Origin: Methylobacterium sp. E-005
Lineage (GTDB): Bacteria > Pseudomonadota > Alphaproteobacteria > Rhizobiales > Beijerinckiaceae
Length of the DNA stretch: 61,120 nt
Direction of reading: 5' to 3'
Assembly: GCF_022829725.1 (NCBI RefSeq)
Contig: NZ_JAKSYG010000204.1
Coordinates: forward strand, 1 to 61,120
This document shows, in pieces, positions 19,810-29,208 of the stretch (its first letter is position 1; the number at the start of each line of letters is the position of its first letter). Both the position numbers and the translations under genes were made by a program. A model generated the notes under the pieces. It saw nothing but the letters and a program-made list of their open reading frames with translations, was not told where the DNA came from and searched no databases.

Positions 19810-19896
19810 CTATCCCTGCTGATATGCGTCCGGTGGACCGTCCTGGTCCGGGTCGTTGTCGCACCTGCGGCGCGGGAAGATGCCGTGATTGCTCAT
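19810..19896 (-). CDS. 28-codon microgene with a strong ribosome binding site
   Basis: On the minus strand an ATG at 19896 is preceded by a near-consensus GAGGAGGTGGACC and opens a 28-residue frame (MSNHGIFPRRRCDNDPDQDG, then PPDAYQQG) ending at TAG. It has a basic patch followed by an Asp/Pro-rich end and a single cysteine. The unusually good binding site, and the terminator about 100 bases downstream with no other gene between, argue that it is translated. It begins 83 bases after the last kinase gene of the chemosensory operon. The family is unknown. Confidence 0.55.
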   Translation of the reverse strand: MSNHGIFPRRRCDNDPDQDGPPDAYQQG

Positions 19897-19979
19897 GGTC
19901 CACCTCCTCTTCGATACCCGGGAGCGGTCGGCTCCCACGGCGAGTCAATGAGCCGGCAATCAGCTGGTTCCCGGCCGTT

Positions 19980-21866
19980 TCAGCGGGATCCGGCATCCGC
20001 CGCGTCGAGCAGCTGGGCGACCCGGTCGGCGAGGTCGGCCGAGCGGAACGGCTTGGCCAGGACCGGCAGATCCTCGGGGATCTGCATCGCGTCCGCGTGG
20101 CCGGTGAGGATCAGCACCGGCAGGCCCGGATTCCGCTCGCGGATCGCGGCGGCGAGTTCGACGCCGCTCATGCCGGGCATCGCGAGATCGGCCACGACGA
20201 TATCGCAGCGGTCGCGCTCAAGGTGCTGCAGGGCCGCTTCGCCGTCGCCCGCCTCGGTGGTGCTGTGGCCGAAGCCCGTGAGGAACGAGGCCGTCACGTG
20301 CCGCACCTGCGGGTCGTCGTCGACGATCAGCACGCGGGCGCGCCGCCCGGTGGTCGGCGCCGTCCCGGTCACCGCGGCGGTCTGCTGCGGCGCCTCGGTC
20401 GCAAAGGGCAGAGCGAGTTCGACACGGGTACCGCGGCCGACCACGCTGTCGATCGCCAGCCGGCCCTTCGATTGCTGGGCGAGGCCGAATACCATGGCGA
20501 GGCCGAGCCCGGTGCCCTGGCCGACCGCCTTGGTGGTGAAGAACGGTTCGCAGACCCGCCGCAGGATCTCCTCCGGGATGCCGGTGCCCTCATCGGTGAC
20601 GCTGACGCCGAGATAGGTCCCGTCAGCGATTTCCGGATCCCCTTGGATGTCGAGCCGTCGGGTCTCTATCGTGATGGTGCCGCCCTCGGGCATCGCGTCC
20701 CGGGCGTTGATGCACAGATTGAGCACCGCAAGTTCGAGCTGCTCGGGATCGACCTGGACGGCGGGAAGGTCGGCGCCGAGATCGGTCCGCACGGTGACCA
20801 GCCCGCCAAGGCTGCGACTGAACAGGTCGCTCATCCCAACGATCAGGGCATTCACGTCCACGGCCCGGGCCTGAAGGTCGTGGGCGCGGCTGAAGCTGAG
20901 GAGGCGCTTGGTCAGGGAGGCGCCGCGCTCGGCCGCGCCGCGGGCGTTCTCGATCAGGCGCTGGACCCGAGGCTGATCGGCGACCTTCGGGGCGGCGAGT
21001 TCCAGGCTGCCGAGGATCGCGGTCAGCAGGTTGTTGAAGTCGTGCGCGATGCCCCCGGCCAGGGTGCCGAGTGCCTGCATCTTGTCGGACTGGCGTAGCC
21101 GGGCCTCAAGGGTCCGCTGCTCGGTCACGTCCCGCTCGATCATGGCGAGATGGCTGATCGCGCCACCCGCGTCGCGGATCGGCACCCGGGTCACGTGGCT
21201 CCACTGTTCGGCTCCGGCCGGGCCGTCACTGGTCAGGATCTCCGCCACCGTGCCGGCTCGGATCGCCGCCGCATCGGCCTCGGTGATGGCGGCGCCCTTG
21301 GTGCCGAGGAGTTCGCCCTCGCGGCGGCCAAGGCAGGCGGCGATGTCATGGCCGAGGAGCGCCGCCTTGCGGGCGTTGAGGCGCACGAAGCGACCCTGCG
21401 CGTCCTTGAAGCTGATCGCGTCCTGGGCGTGGTCGAGCAGGCCACGCAGCAGCGCCCGCTCGGTGGCGAGGTCGCGGCCCAGCCGGTGACGCTCGAAGGC
21501 CTGCCGCACGGTGGAGCGCAGAAGGCCCGCATCCCAGGGCTTCGTCACGTAGCCGACGATGCCGCCGCGATTGAGGGCAGCGATCACCGCGGTGATGTCG
21601 GCGTAACCGGTGAGCAGGATCGCCTGCGCGTCGTGGAAGCTGCGCGCCTCGGCGAGCAACGCGTCGCCGGTCAGCCCCGGCATGCGCTGGTCCGAGACCA
21701 CCACGGCGATGTCGGGCTCCGCGCGCAGGATCTCCAACGCCTCGGCGGGGCGCGAGGTCGTCAGCACCCGGTAGGAATCCTCGAACAGATCCTCCAGGGC
21801 GATCAGGATATCCGGCTCGTCGTCGACGGCCAGGATCGTCCCAACACCTGCCGTACGGTCACTCAT
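19980..21866 (-). CDS. Hybrid histidine kinase REC-PAS-HisKA-HATPase-REC
   Basis: A 628-residue soluble hybrid kinase. An N-terminal receiver (residues 10-125, phospho-acceptor D59) is followed by a PAS domain (about 140-260). The HisKA helix has IAHDFNN with H275, then an ATPase domain with N, G1 (DEGTGIP) and G2 (GQGTGLGLA) boxes. A C-terminal receiver (515-625, D560) ends the protein. No membrane segment is seen. The ATG overlaps the stop of the preceding kinase (ATGA), so it is the last large gene of the chemosensory operon and a probable output or relay of it. Confidence 0.93.
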   Translation of the reverse strand: MSDRTAGVGTILAVDDEPDILIALEDLFEDSYRVLTTSRPAEALEILRAEPDIAVVVSDQRMPGLTGDALLAEARSFHDAQAILLTGYADITAVIAALNRGGIVGYVTKPWDAGLLRSTVRQAFERHRLGRDLATERALLRGLLDHAQDAISFKDAQGRFVRLNARKAALLGHDIAACLGRREGELLGTKGAAITEADAAAIRAGTVAEILTSDGPAGAEQWSHVTRVPIRDAGGAISHLAMIERDVTEQRTLEARLRQSDKMQALGTLAGGIAHDFNNLLTAILGSLELAAPKVADQPRVQRLIENARGAAERGASLTKRLLSFSRAHDLQARAVDVNALIVGMSDLFSRSLGGLVTVRTDLGADLPAVQVDPEQLELAVLNLCINARDAMPEGGTITIETRRLDIQGDPEIADGTYLGVSVTDEGTGIPEEILRRVCEPFFTTKAVGQGTGLGLAMVFGLAQQSKGRLAIDSVVGRGTRVELALPFATEAPQQTAAVTGTAPTTGRRARVLIVDDDPQVRHVTASFLTGFGHSTTEAGDGEAALQHLERDRCDIVVADLAMPGMSGVELAAAIRERNPGLPVLILTGHADAMQIPEDLPVLAKPFRSADLADRVAQLLDAADAGSR

Positions 21867-23575
21867 GCACTGGCCGCCTGCCGCGGGATCCCGATCACGA
21901 AGCAGGCTCCCCCACCCGGGGCCGTCTCCACGGTGAGCGAGCCGCTATGCGCCTGAACGACACTGTAGGCAATCGCAAGACCAAGCCCCGTACCGGATCC
22001 GACCGGCTTCGTCGTGAAGAACGGCTCGAAAATTTTTTCACGGAGGTCTTCTGGTATACCCGAACCGGTATCGCTGATCCGGATTTCGTCGAAGTCCGGG
22101 CTCGATTCGGTGATGATTCGGATCTTGCCGCCCTCCGGCATGGCGTCGGCAGCGTTGCCCAGGATGTTCATCACCACCTGATTGAGCAGCGCCGGGGTGC
22201 AGTGGATCTCGGCCCGGCCCGCGAAGCTGCGCTCCACCGCGATCCGGTCGCCGAGCTTGTGCTGGATCAGGGCGAGCACGGTCTCGATCGCTTCCGGTAC
22301 ATTCACGAGGGCGCGCTCGCCCTCGTCGAGGCGCGAGAACTTGCGTAGGTTGAGCACGAGATCCTGGATGCGGGTCAAGCCCATCCGCATCGAGCCGACC
22401 CGCTGGCGGGCCTTCTCGACGAGGCGGCCCGCGGAGTCCGGGGGCGCCTCCGGCAGCTCGCCGAGGAGGCGCTCCACCGTGCCCTGATGGGCCAGAATGA
22501 AGGCGAGGGGGTTGTTGATCTCGTGGGCGATACCAGCGACCAGCTCGCCGAGGGAAGCCATCTTGGCGGCCTGGACCAGCTTGGCCTGCGCCTCGGTGAG
22601 CTGCCGGTTGGCGGTTTCAAGGTCGCGATTGGCCCGCTCCAGGGCGTCGGCGAGGCGGGCGCGGGCTTCGGCGGCCTCGGCCTCCGCGCGGGCGCGCTCC
22701 ACGGCCCGCTCGCGCTCGCCGAACTGGCCGGCGATGCGCCGGTCGTCCTCCTCCAGCAGGCGGCGGCGCACGAAGCCGCGCACCCGCAGCGCCAGAACCT
22801 CGCCGTCGGTCTTGGCGATGACGTCGTCTGCGCCGGCTGCGAACGCCTCGACCAGAAAGTCCTTGGCCGGGTCGCTGCCGGCGATGCCGACGAGGTGGAA
22901 GCCGGCCCCGGCCACCTGTCCGGCCCGGCGCTGGTCGATCGCCCGGCACAAGGCGAGCCCGTCATAGGCGTGGCCCAGGAGATCGACCGTAACGCAATCG
23001 AACACCTCGCCCTCGGCGGCCGCGTCCAGGGCGGCGAGGGCGGCTTCGGGGCCATCGGCGCTCGCCACATGGTGCCCGTCCTGCGCCATCAGGCCGGCCA
23101 GGAAGGTCCGGTAGGTGGCGCTGCCGTCGATCACGAGGATCCGCCCCCGCCGGAAGGCGGCCGCGCCCGGCCCCTCGCCGTCGCCGGCCGGGCGGCGCTC
23201 GCGCAGCAGGGCGCGGATGCGCAGGATCATCAGGTCGCGATCGGCCGATTTCGGCAGGTAGGCGTCGGCGCCGCTCTCCAGCCCCTGGCGCTCGCCGCCG
23301 TTGCCGCCGGTGAGCATCAGGACAGGCAGCGCCCGGGTGCGCAGGGACAGGCGCATCTGCCGGATCAGCTCGTCGCCATTCATGCCGGGCAGGTGGTAAT
23401 CCGCCACCACGAGGTCGGGCTGCTGGCGGTTGAGGTGGTCGAGGGCGGTTTCGGCGGAGGCGCAGCGCTCCACCGCGAAGCCGTGCGTCTCCAGGAGCAG
23501 ACGGAATTCCAGGGCCTGCGTCTCCGAATCCTCCACCAGCAGGATCCGGGCGGGTCCCTCGGGGGCGTCGGTCAC
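21863..23575 (-). CDS. REC-REC-histidine kinase (CheS3-like output kinase)
   Basis: A 570-residue soluble protein starting at the GTG at 23575, which overlaps the cheB stop (GTGA). The first receiver (about 8-125) is canonical with D59. The second (about 140-265) keeps an aspartate (D198) and a lysine, but the acidic pair is reduced and the switch threonine is lost. A coiled coil (about 285-340, Ala/Glu/Arg-rich) leads to HisKA with IAHEINNP (H351) and a complete ATPase domain. Two receivers before a kinase resemble CheS3 of the Rhodospirillum centenum Che3 pathway. It probably receives phosphate from the CheA of this operon. Confidence 0.92.
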   Translation of the reverse strand: MTDAPEGPARILLVEDSETQALEFRLLLETHGFAVERCASAETALDHLNRQQPDLVVADYHLPGMNGDELIRQMRLSLRTRALPVLMLTGGNGGERQGLESGADAYLPKSADRDLMILRIRALLRERRPAGDGEGPGAAAFRRGRILVIDGSATYRTFLAGLMAQDGHHVASADGPEAALAALDAAAEGEVFDCVTVDLLGHAYDGLALCRAIDQRRAGQVAGAGFHLVGIAGSDPAKDFLVEAFAAGADDVIAKTDGEVLALRVRGFVRRRLLEEDDRRIAGQFGERERAVERARAEAEAAEARARLADALERANRDLETANRQLTEAQAKLVQAAKMASLGELVAGIAHEINNPLAFILAHQGTVERLLGELPEAPPDSAGRLVEKARQRVGSMRMGLTRIQDLVLNLRKFSRLDEGERALVNVPEAIETVLALIQHKLGDRIAVERSFAGRAEIHCTPALLNQVVMNILGNAADAMPEGGKIRIITESSPDFDEIRISDTGSGIPEDLREKIFEPFFTTKPVGSGTGLGLAIAYSVVQAHSGSLTVETAPGGGACFVIGIPRQAASA

Positions 23576-24639
23576 GGCCGTGCCCCCGGGTCCACCAGAC
23601 GTAGGAGGTGGTCGCCGATCCGGTCGAGCGGCAGGATTGCGCGGGCGGCCCCGAGGCGGACAGCCGCCGCCGGCATGCCGTAGACGACCGCGGTGCTCTC
23701 GTGTTCGGCGACCGTCTGGGCGCCGGCCGCATGCATATCGGCGAGGCCGAGCGCCCCGTCCTCGCCCATGCCGGTGAGCAGCACGCCGATCCCCGACGCC
23801 CCGGCCTGCCGGGCCATCGAGCGGAACAGCACCGTGGCGGCCGGGCGCTGGCCCGAGACCGGCGCCGAATCGATCACCCGCAGGACCCGGCCCGAACCGA
23901 GTTCCAAGTGCCGGTCCCCGGGGGCCACGTAGACTCGGCCGGGTTCGGCCCGCTCCCCGTCCCGGGCGATGCCGACCGGCAGGGTCACGACGCTGTCGAG
24001 CCAGGACGCGAACCCGTCCATGAAGGCCGGGCCCATGTGCTGGACGACCAGCACCGGCAGGGAGAAGTCCCTCGGCAATGCCCCGATCACCCGGGCGAGC
24101 GCCGGGGGGCCGCCGGTGGAGGCGGCGATCCCCAGAAAGCTCGGCGCCAGACCGAGCTGCTCGGCCGGCGGTGCGTAGGAGGCCGCGGCGGTGCGGCCCG
24201 CCCATTCGGTGCCGATCGGGCGCCGGCGGATCACCGGGACCTGGGCCATGATCCGTAATTGGGTGCAGATCTCCCCCGCCACCGCCTCGTAGCCGGCATG
24301 GGTGGTCGCCACAGGCTTCTCGACCACCGACAGGGCGCCGGCGCGCAGCGCATTCATGGAGATGCGCAGGGAGGAATCCTCGACCGAATCCGCCACCACG
24401 ACGATCGGAGTCGGCTGCTCGGCCATGATCCGGCGGGTGGTCTCCAGCCCGTCGATGCCGGGCAGGCGGATATCCATGGAGATCACGTCCGGCCGGACGG
24501 ACTGGATCCTGTCGAGGGCCTCCTCGCCGGAGGCGACCGCGGCCACGAGTTCGAGCCTGGGATCGCGGGACACGATGTGGCGCAGCAGCTCGCGCACCAC
24601 GAGGCTGTCCTCCACGAGCATGACGCGGACCGGGGTCAC
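23572..24639 (-). CDS. cheB: Chemotaxis-type protein-glutamate methylesterase CheB
   Basis: CheB removes methyl groups from receptor glutamates and is activated by phosphorylation from CheA. The 355-residue protein has a receiver domain (acceptor D56, KP at 108-109), a linker and the methylesterase domain. The catalytic triad is visible: S174 in AASTGG, H201 in VVQHMG and D294 in GMGEDG. It overlaps the CheA gene by four bases (ATGA) and the next kinase by four bases. Confidence 0.95.
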   Translation of the reverse strand: MTPVRVMLVEDSLVVRELLRHIVSRDPRLELVAAVASGEEALDRIQSVRPDVISMDIRLPGIDGLETTRRIMAEQPTPIVVVADSVEDSSLRISMNALRAGALSVVEKPVATTHAGYEAVAGEICTQLRIMAQVPVIRRRPIGTEWAGRTAAASYAPPAEQLGLAPSFLGIAASTGGPPALARVIGALPRDFSLPVLVVQHMGPAFMDGFASWLDSVVTLPVGIARDGERAEPGRVYVAPGDRHLELGSGRVLRVIDSAPVSGQRPAATVLFRSMARQAGASGIGVLLTGMGEDGALGLADMHAAGAQTVAEHESTAVVYGMPAAAVRLGAARAILPLDRIGDHLLRLVDPGARP

Positions 24640-26915
24640 AGGAACTGTCCGATCGTGTCGAGCAGCTGGCGCTGGTCGAATTTCTGCTTGGTCAGGTAGG
24701 CGTCGGCGCCGAGGTCGAGGCCCCGGGCCACGTCGGCGGCGTCCCCGCGGGAAGTCATCAGGATCGTCGGCAGCCGGGCGAAGCGCGGATCGGCCCGCAG
24801 GGCCTGGAGCAGGCCGAACCCGTCGAGGCGCGGCATCTCCACGTCGGCAAGGACGAGACTCACCGGCTCGATATCGGCACGCAGCCGATCGAGGGCGTCC
24901 TGACCGTCGACACAGACGACCACGCGGTAGCCGGCCGCTTCCAAGATGCCCTTCTCCAACGTCCGGGTGGTGATCGAATCATCGACGACGAGGATCGTCG
25001 CCCGCGCGGCGGCCCGCGGTGCGGCGTCCCCCGTTGCGCGTGTGGTCGAACGTGGAGCCTGCCCCATCGTTCCGGAGGTTGATGCGACAGCCGCGCGCGC
25101 CGCGAGTCCCTCGGGATCGAGCACGAGAACCGGGACGTCGCCCGGCAGGATGGCCGTACCGGCGATCAGGCCCGGATCGGACCCGAAGGCCGGGGCCGGC
25201 AGGACCAGGAGCGAGCGGACATCGTGCAGGCGATCGACGGCGAGCGCCAAGCGGCCTCCCTCGGTTCGCAGCACGACGGCGTGCAGAGCGTCGGGATCGT
25301 CCGGTTCGGCGGGCTCGCCCAGGATCGCGGCGAGATCGCTCACCGGGTGGCTGGTGGCCGCGTCGCCCGTGCCGAGCCGCAGAACCGGGCGGCCCATCGC
25401 CAACGGCAGATCGGCCCGCTTCAGGCGCAGCAGCCGCTCCACGGCGTTGCCTGGCAGCGCGTAGCTGCGGCCGGCCGCCTCGACCAGCAGCAGGCTGCGC
25501 CGGGCGGCCGAGAGCGGCAGGCTGAAGACCAGGGCGGTGCCGAACGGCGAGCGCGGCTCCAGCCGGACGCTGCCCAGAAGCTGGCGCGTCGCATCCGCCG
25601 CCACCGAGAGACCGTATCCGCGCCCCGACAGGGTATCGACCGCCTCCGCGGTGGAGAAGCCGGGCTCGAAGACGAGGCGCAGCAGGGCCTCGGGGTCGGC
25701 GACCGCCTCGGGGCTCAGGAGGCCGCGGGCCCGGGCCGTGGCCTCGATCCGGGCGAGATCCGGCCCCGGCCCATCGTCGAACACCGTGACTTGGAGCCGG
25801 GCGCCGCGCACCGCCACCTCCAGCCCCAGCCCCAGCGCCTCGGGCTTTCCGGCGGCGCGGCGCCGCTCCGGGCTCTGCCAGCCGTGGCTCAGGGCGTTGC
25901 GGAGGGCGTGGAGCAGCGGATCCTTGAGCGCCTGGAGCGTGCCACGCTCCACCGGCAGATCGAGGCCGCGCAGATCGAGATCGACCTCCCGGCCCTGCTC
26001 CCGGGCGGTCTCGCGGAGCGACCGCGCCAGGGGGGCGAGGACCGTCTCGGCCGGCACCAGGGCGAGACGTTCGGCGGCGGCACGGACCCGGGCGGCGGCC
26101 CCGTCGATGGCGTTGCTGGCCACGGCGTGGCGTCGGGACAGATCCGACGCCTCCCGGGCGAAGGCACCGACCTCGGTCGCGAAGGCGCGCCACGCGGTTC
26201 GGTCGATATCGGCCCCGCCGGCGAGCGCCTCGGCGCCGGCCCGCAGGGTCCGGGCGAGACCGGCCAGCCGGGCGAGGCTCTCGGCCGCCGAAGTGCGGCC
26301 GGCCAGCGTGCTGGTGAGATCGTGGCTCGCCCGGGCCATCGCCTCCACGGCCTCCGCGGGAACACGCAGCAGGGCGGCGCCGGAATCGGCCGGCTCTGCG
26401 GGCTTTGGGGCGGGCTCCGGGGCCGGTCCGGCGGGTGGCGCAGAGGACGCGGGAGGGGGTGGCGAAGGCGCGACAGCCGGCCCCGCACCGGGCTCGGGGA
26501 TGGGTTTGGCGACGGGCTTGGCGACAGGCTTGCCCGCCGCCTCGCCCGGCATCCCGAGAACCTGCCCGAGGGCCGCCAGGGCGTCCGGCGGCATCTCCGG
26601 CCCGGCCCCGTCCTGCAGGCCGGCGACGTAGGCCTCGATCCGGTCGAGGGCGAGGTGGACGGCGTTGGCCGCATCCCGGTCGAGGGCGGTCGCGTCGGAC
26701 CGGACCTTCTCGAACAGCGTCTCCAGGCGGTGCGCGACCGCCTCCACGGCAGGCAGATCGACGGCGCGCGACGCCCCCTTCAGGCTGTGGGCCCGGCGAA
26801 ACACGTCGTTCCAGTCGGGCGTGGCGCTGCCCAGCGCCCCGCGGATCGCCGCGACGTGCTCCCGATGCTCGACATCGAAGGCGGCGAGGAGGAGCTGGCG
26901 GATATCCTGAGCCAA
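24636..26915 (-). CDS. cheA: CheA histidine kinase with C-terminal receiver
   Basis: A 759-residue hybrid CheA. The N-terminal HPt domain carries H43 in AHSLKGA. A Pro/Ala-rich linker (about 130-185) replaces a P2 domain. Then come a helical dimerisation region, an ATPase domain (RNALSHG N-box, DDGPGP G1, GRGYGLS G2), a CheW-like domain and a canonical receiver (D691). This order matches WspE, FrzE and CheA3-type kinases of alternative-function systems. It follows the receptor gene by 13 bases and overlaps cheB by four. Confidence 0.95.
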   Translation of the reverse strand: MAQDIRQLLLAAFDVEHREHVAAIRGALGSATPDWNDVFRRAHSLKGASRAVDLPAVEAVAHRLETLFEKVRSDATALDRDAANAVHLALDRIEAYVAGLQDGAGPEMPPDALAALGQVLGMPGEAAGKPVAKPVAKPIPEPGAGPAVAPSPPPPASSAPPAGPAPEPAPKPAEPADSGAALLRVPAEAVEAMARASHDLTSTLAGRTSAAESLARLAGLARTLRAGAEALAGGADIDRTAWRAFATEVGAFAREASDLSRRHAVASNAIDGAAARVRAAAERLALVPAETVLAPLARSLRETAREQGREVDLDLRGLDLPVERGTLQALKDPLLHALRNALSHGWQSPERRRAAGKPEALGLGLEVAVRGARLQVTVFDDGPGPDLARIEATARARGLLSPEAVADPEALLRLVFEPGFSTAEAVDTLSGRGYGLSVAADATRQLLGSVRLEPRSPFGTALVFSLPLSAARRSLLLVEAAGRSYALPGNAVERLLRLKRADLPLAMGRPVLRLGTGDAATSHPVSDLAAILGEPAEPDDPDALHAVVLRTEGGRLALAVDRLHDVRSLLVLPAPAFGSDPGLIAGTAILPGDVPVLVLDPEGLAARAAVASTSGTMGQAPRSTTRATGDAAPRAAARATILVVDDSITTRTLEKGILEAAGYRVVVCVDGQDALDRLRADIEPVSLVLADVEMPRLDGFGLLQALRADPRFARLPTILMTSRGDAADVARGLDLGADAYLTKQKFDQRQLLDTIGQFL

Positions 26916-26928
26916 GACGCCGCCGGCC

Positions 26929-28602
26929 TCAGTGCCGGTAGCGTTCGGCGAGCGCCATCAGCGCCTGGGCCAGCTCCGTCAGGTTGGCCGAGGCGGATTC
27001 CACCTGCCGCGTGCCGGCCGCCGTCTGCTGGCTCGCCTGCCGGATGTTCTGGAGCGCGCCCATCACCTGCTCGATGCCGAGTTGCTGCTGGTTCGTCGAG
27101 GCCACGATCTGCTGGAAGGTCTGGACGTTCTCCTCCACCCGGGCGGTGATCTCCTCGATGGTCCGCTGCGTCGTGTCGGAGCGGGTCTTGCCGGCGGCGG
27201 CGCGCTTCACGGCTTCCTCGGTCAGCATCACCGACGTGTTGATGCCCCGCTGAATCTCCCCGAGGATGCCGCGCACCTGTCCCGTGGCGGCCTTCGCCTG
27301 ATCGGCGAGCAGCTTCATCTCCGAGGCGACGACCGAGAAGCTGCGGCCGCTCTCGCCTGCCGCTGCCGCCTCGATGGCGGCGTTGAGGGCGAGCAGATGC
27401 GTGCGCTCCGAGATGTCGTTGACCGTCTCGATGATGTCGCCGATCGTCTGGGTCTTCTCCGACAGGCTCACGATGTTGCCGGCCACGGCCTCGGCCTGCT
27501 CGCGGATCGCGTCCATGGCCTTGGCGGTGTCGGAAACGGCGCGCAGCCCCTGGCGCGAGGTCTGGGCGGTGGCCTGGGCGGTGGCGATCACCTCGGTGGC
27601 GCGCTTGCTGATCTGCGCCCCCGAATGGGTGATCTCGTCGACCGTGGCGGCGGTCTCCTGCACGGCGGCGAATTGCTGCTCCACGGAGGCCGCCTGCTCC
27701 TGCGCCGAGGCGCGGATCTCGGCCGCGGCGGCGTTCAGGTCGGTGGTGGCGGCGCGGTTGGTCTTGGCGAGGTCCGAGAGGCCCGCCACCATCGTGTTGA
27801 GGGTGGTGGCCAGCCGCCCGATCTCGTCGCGCCCGCCGACCGTCAGCTGCCCCGACAGGTCACCGCCGCCGACCCGCTGCACGAAGGCCATGACGGTCTC
27901 GAGCGGGCGCACCACCGCGCGGCTGATCAGCCACGTGACCAGGATCGCCAGCACGATCGCGGCGGCGAGGGTCAGGTAGATCGAGAGCCGGGAGCGGTCA
28001 TAAACCTGCTGGGCGGCGCGCTGGCCGAGGGCCATCCCGCCGTCGAGCAGGGTCCTGAGGTTCTTGATCCCATCCAGGAACGGGCTTTGGAGGCGGGTGA
28101 TCTCGTCGTTGCGGGCCTCCACGGCGCCGGCGTCCTGCTTGGCGATGGCGGCGAACTGCGCCTCGCCGAGGCTCCGGACCTCGCGGAACGCGCGTTGCAC
28201 GTCGGCGGCAGCCGCCGCGATGCGGTCCCAGGAGGCCACGCGCTCGGCGGTCGCCGAATAGGCGCGGTACTCGGTGGCGAGCTGGATCGTATTGGTGAGC
28301 CGGTTCTCGATTTGGGTGGCGATCTGGCGCCACGCGGCCAGGGTGTCCTCCGGGCGCGCCGCCCGTCCCTGGCCCTGCATCAGCATGGCGATCACGGCGG
28401 TGCGGCGCAGGAGCCCGAGGTCGCGGGCCTCGTTGCCGAGGTCGTCGATCTGACGCAGCACCGTCATGTCGCGGCGCACGATGGCGTCGGTGGTGTCGCG
28501 CACCGCGCCGATCTGTTCCAGCGCATAGAGCCCGAGCGCCACGATCACCACCGTGACGGCGAAGAAGCCGAGGAGAATACGTCTTCCGATCGAGAGGTTC
28601 AC
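26929..28602 (-). CDS. Methyl-accepting chemoreceptor of the chemosensory operon
   Basis: A 557-residue receptor. One membrane helix (about 10-30) and a second (about 205-228) flank a helical periplasmic domain of about 175 residues, followed by HAMP and a long signalling coiled coil. The tip reads ERTHLLALNAAIEAAAAGE: relative to E. coli Tsr, N376 is His and the trimer-contact R388 is Ala. It has no C-terminal CheR-docking pentapeptide. It stands between the second cheW (48 bases) and cheA (13 bases), so it is the likely dedicated sensor. The ligand is unknown. Confidence 0.93.
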   Translation of the reverse strand: MNLSIGRRILLGFFAVTVVIVALGLYALEQIGAVRDTTDAIVRRDMTVLRQIDDLGNEARDLGLLRRTAVIAMLMQGQGRAARPEDTLAAWRQIATQIENRLTNTIQLATEYRAYSATAERVASWDRIAAAAADVQRAFREVRSLGEAQFAAIAKQDAGAVEARNDEITRLQSPFLDGIKNLRTLLDGGMALGQRAAQQVYDRSRLSIYLTLAAAIVLAILVTWLISRAVVRPLETVMAFVQRVGGGDLSGQLTVGGRDEIGRLATTLNTMVAGLSDLAKTNRAATTDLNAAAAEIRASAQEQAASVEQQFAAVQETAATVDEITHSGAQISKRATEVIATAQATAQTSRQGLRAVSDTAKAMDAIREQAEAVAGNIVSLSEKTQTIGDIIETVNDISERTHLLALNAAIEAAAAGESGRSFSVVASEMKLLADQAKAATGQVRGILGEIQRGINTSVMLTEEAVKRAAAGKTRSDTTQRTIEEITARVEENVQTFQQIVASTNQQQLGIEQVMGALQNIRQASQQTAAGTRQVESASANLTELAQALMALAERYRH

Positions 28603-28650
28603 GGTCGGGCTGGCTCCGTTTGACGTCTGGCTCGAAGGCCGGCGGGCCCG

Positions 28651-29208
28651 TCAGGGCAGGGCGCGGCGCAGGAAGCGAGGAAGATCGACGATGACGAAAT
28701 CCGGGCGGTCGGCGCCCGCCACCGCGGGGGCATAGCCCGAAGCGGCGGCGTTGCCCAACCCCTCCGGATCCGCGGACCCCGCGGCGATCACCGCGGGGGC
28801 GATGCCCAGCACCCGGTTGACCGCCAGGGCGAGGGGCTGCGGCGTCACGGCCCCGCGCAACACCACGAGATGCGCAGCCTCCCCCTCGGGTTCCGGTCGA
28901 CCGAGCGCCCGGGCAAGCCCGAGGACACCGACGATCCGGCCCGAAAGGGCGATGAGGCCGATCAGCGCCGGCACCGCGCCGGGCATGGGCGTGAGGGGAC
29001 GCATCGGCAGCACCTGCGCCACCGCCGTCAGCGGCAGGCCGTAGCGCTCGCTGCCGCAGGCGCAGACGAGGTGATCGAGCCCGGCCTCGGAGGCCGAAAC
29101 GGCGAGGCCGCGCCGAGCCAGCGCCGCGGCGCGCTCGGCGCGGAGGTCGCGCTCCGTCCGGGGCCGCGTCGGCGCGCGGTTGTCCTGCGGGCTCAGGCTT
29201 GCCTCCAT
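28651..29208 (-). CDS. cheW: CheW-type coupling protein, second copy
   Basis: CheW proteins link receptors to CheA. The 185-residue protein has an Arg-rich N-terminal extension of about 45 residues and then a CheW domain with the typical LTPMPGAVPALIGLIALSGR segment. The start overlaps the cheR stop (TGATG). Two CheW proteins flanking a CheR are characteristic of Wsp-type clusters. Confidence 0.88.
   Translation of the reverse strand: MEASLSPQDNRAPTRPRTERDLRAERAAALARRGLAVSASEAGLDHLVCACGSERYGLPLTAVAQVLPMRPLTPMPGAVPALIGLIALSGRIVGVLGLARALGRPEPEGEAAHLVVLRGAVTPQPLALAVNRVLGIAPAVIAAGSADPEGLGNAAASGYAPAVAGADRPDFVIVDLPRFLRRALP

Noticed and set aside
23576..24205. N-terminal extension of the REC-REC-kinase to 780 residues
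   Set aside because: The extension overlaps cheB in another frame and has no domain; the GTG at 23575 overlapping the cheB stop fits coupling.
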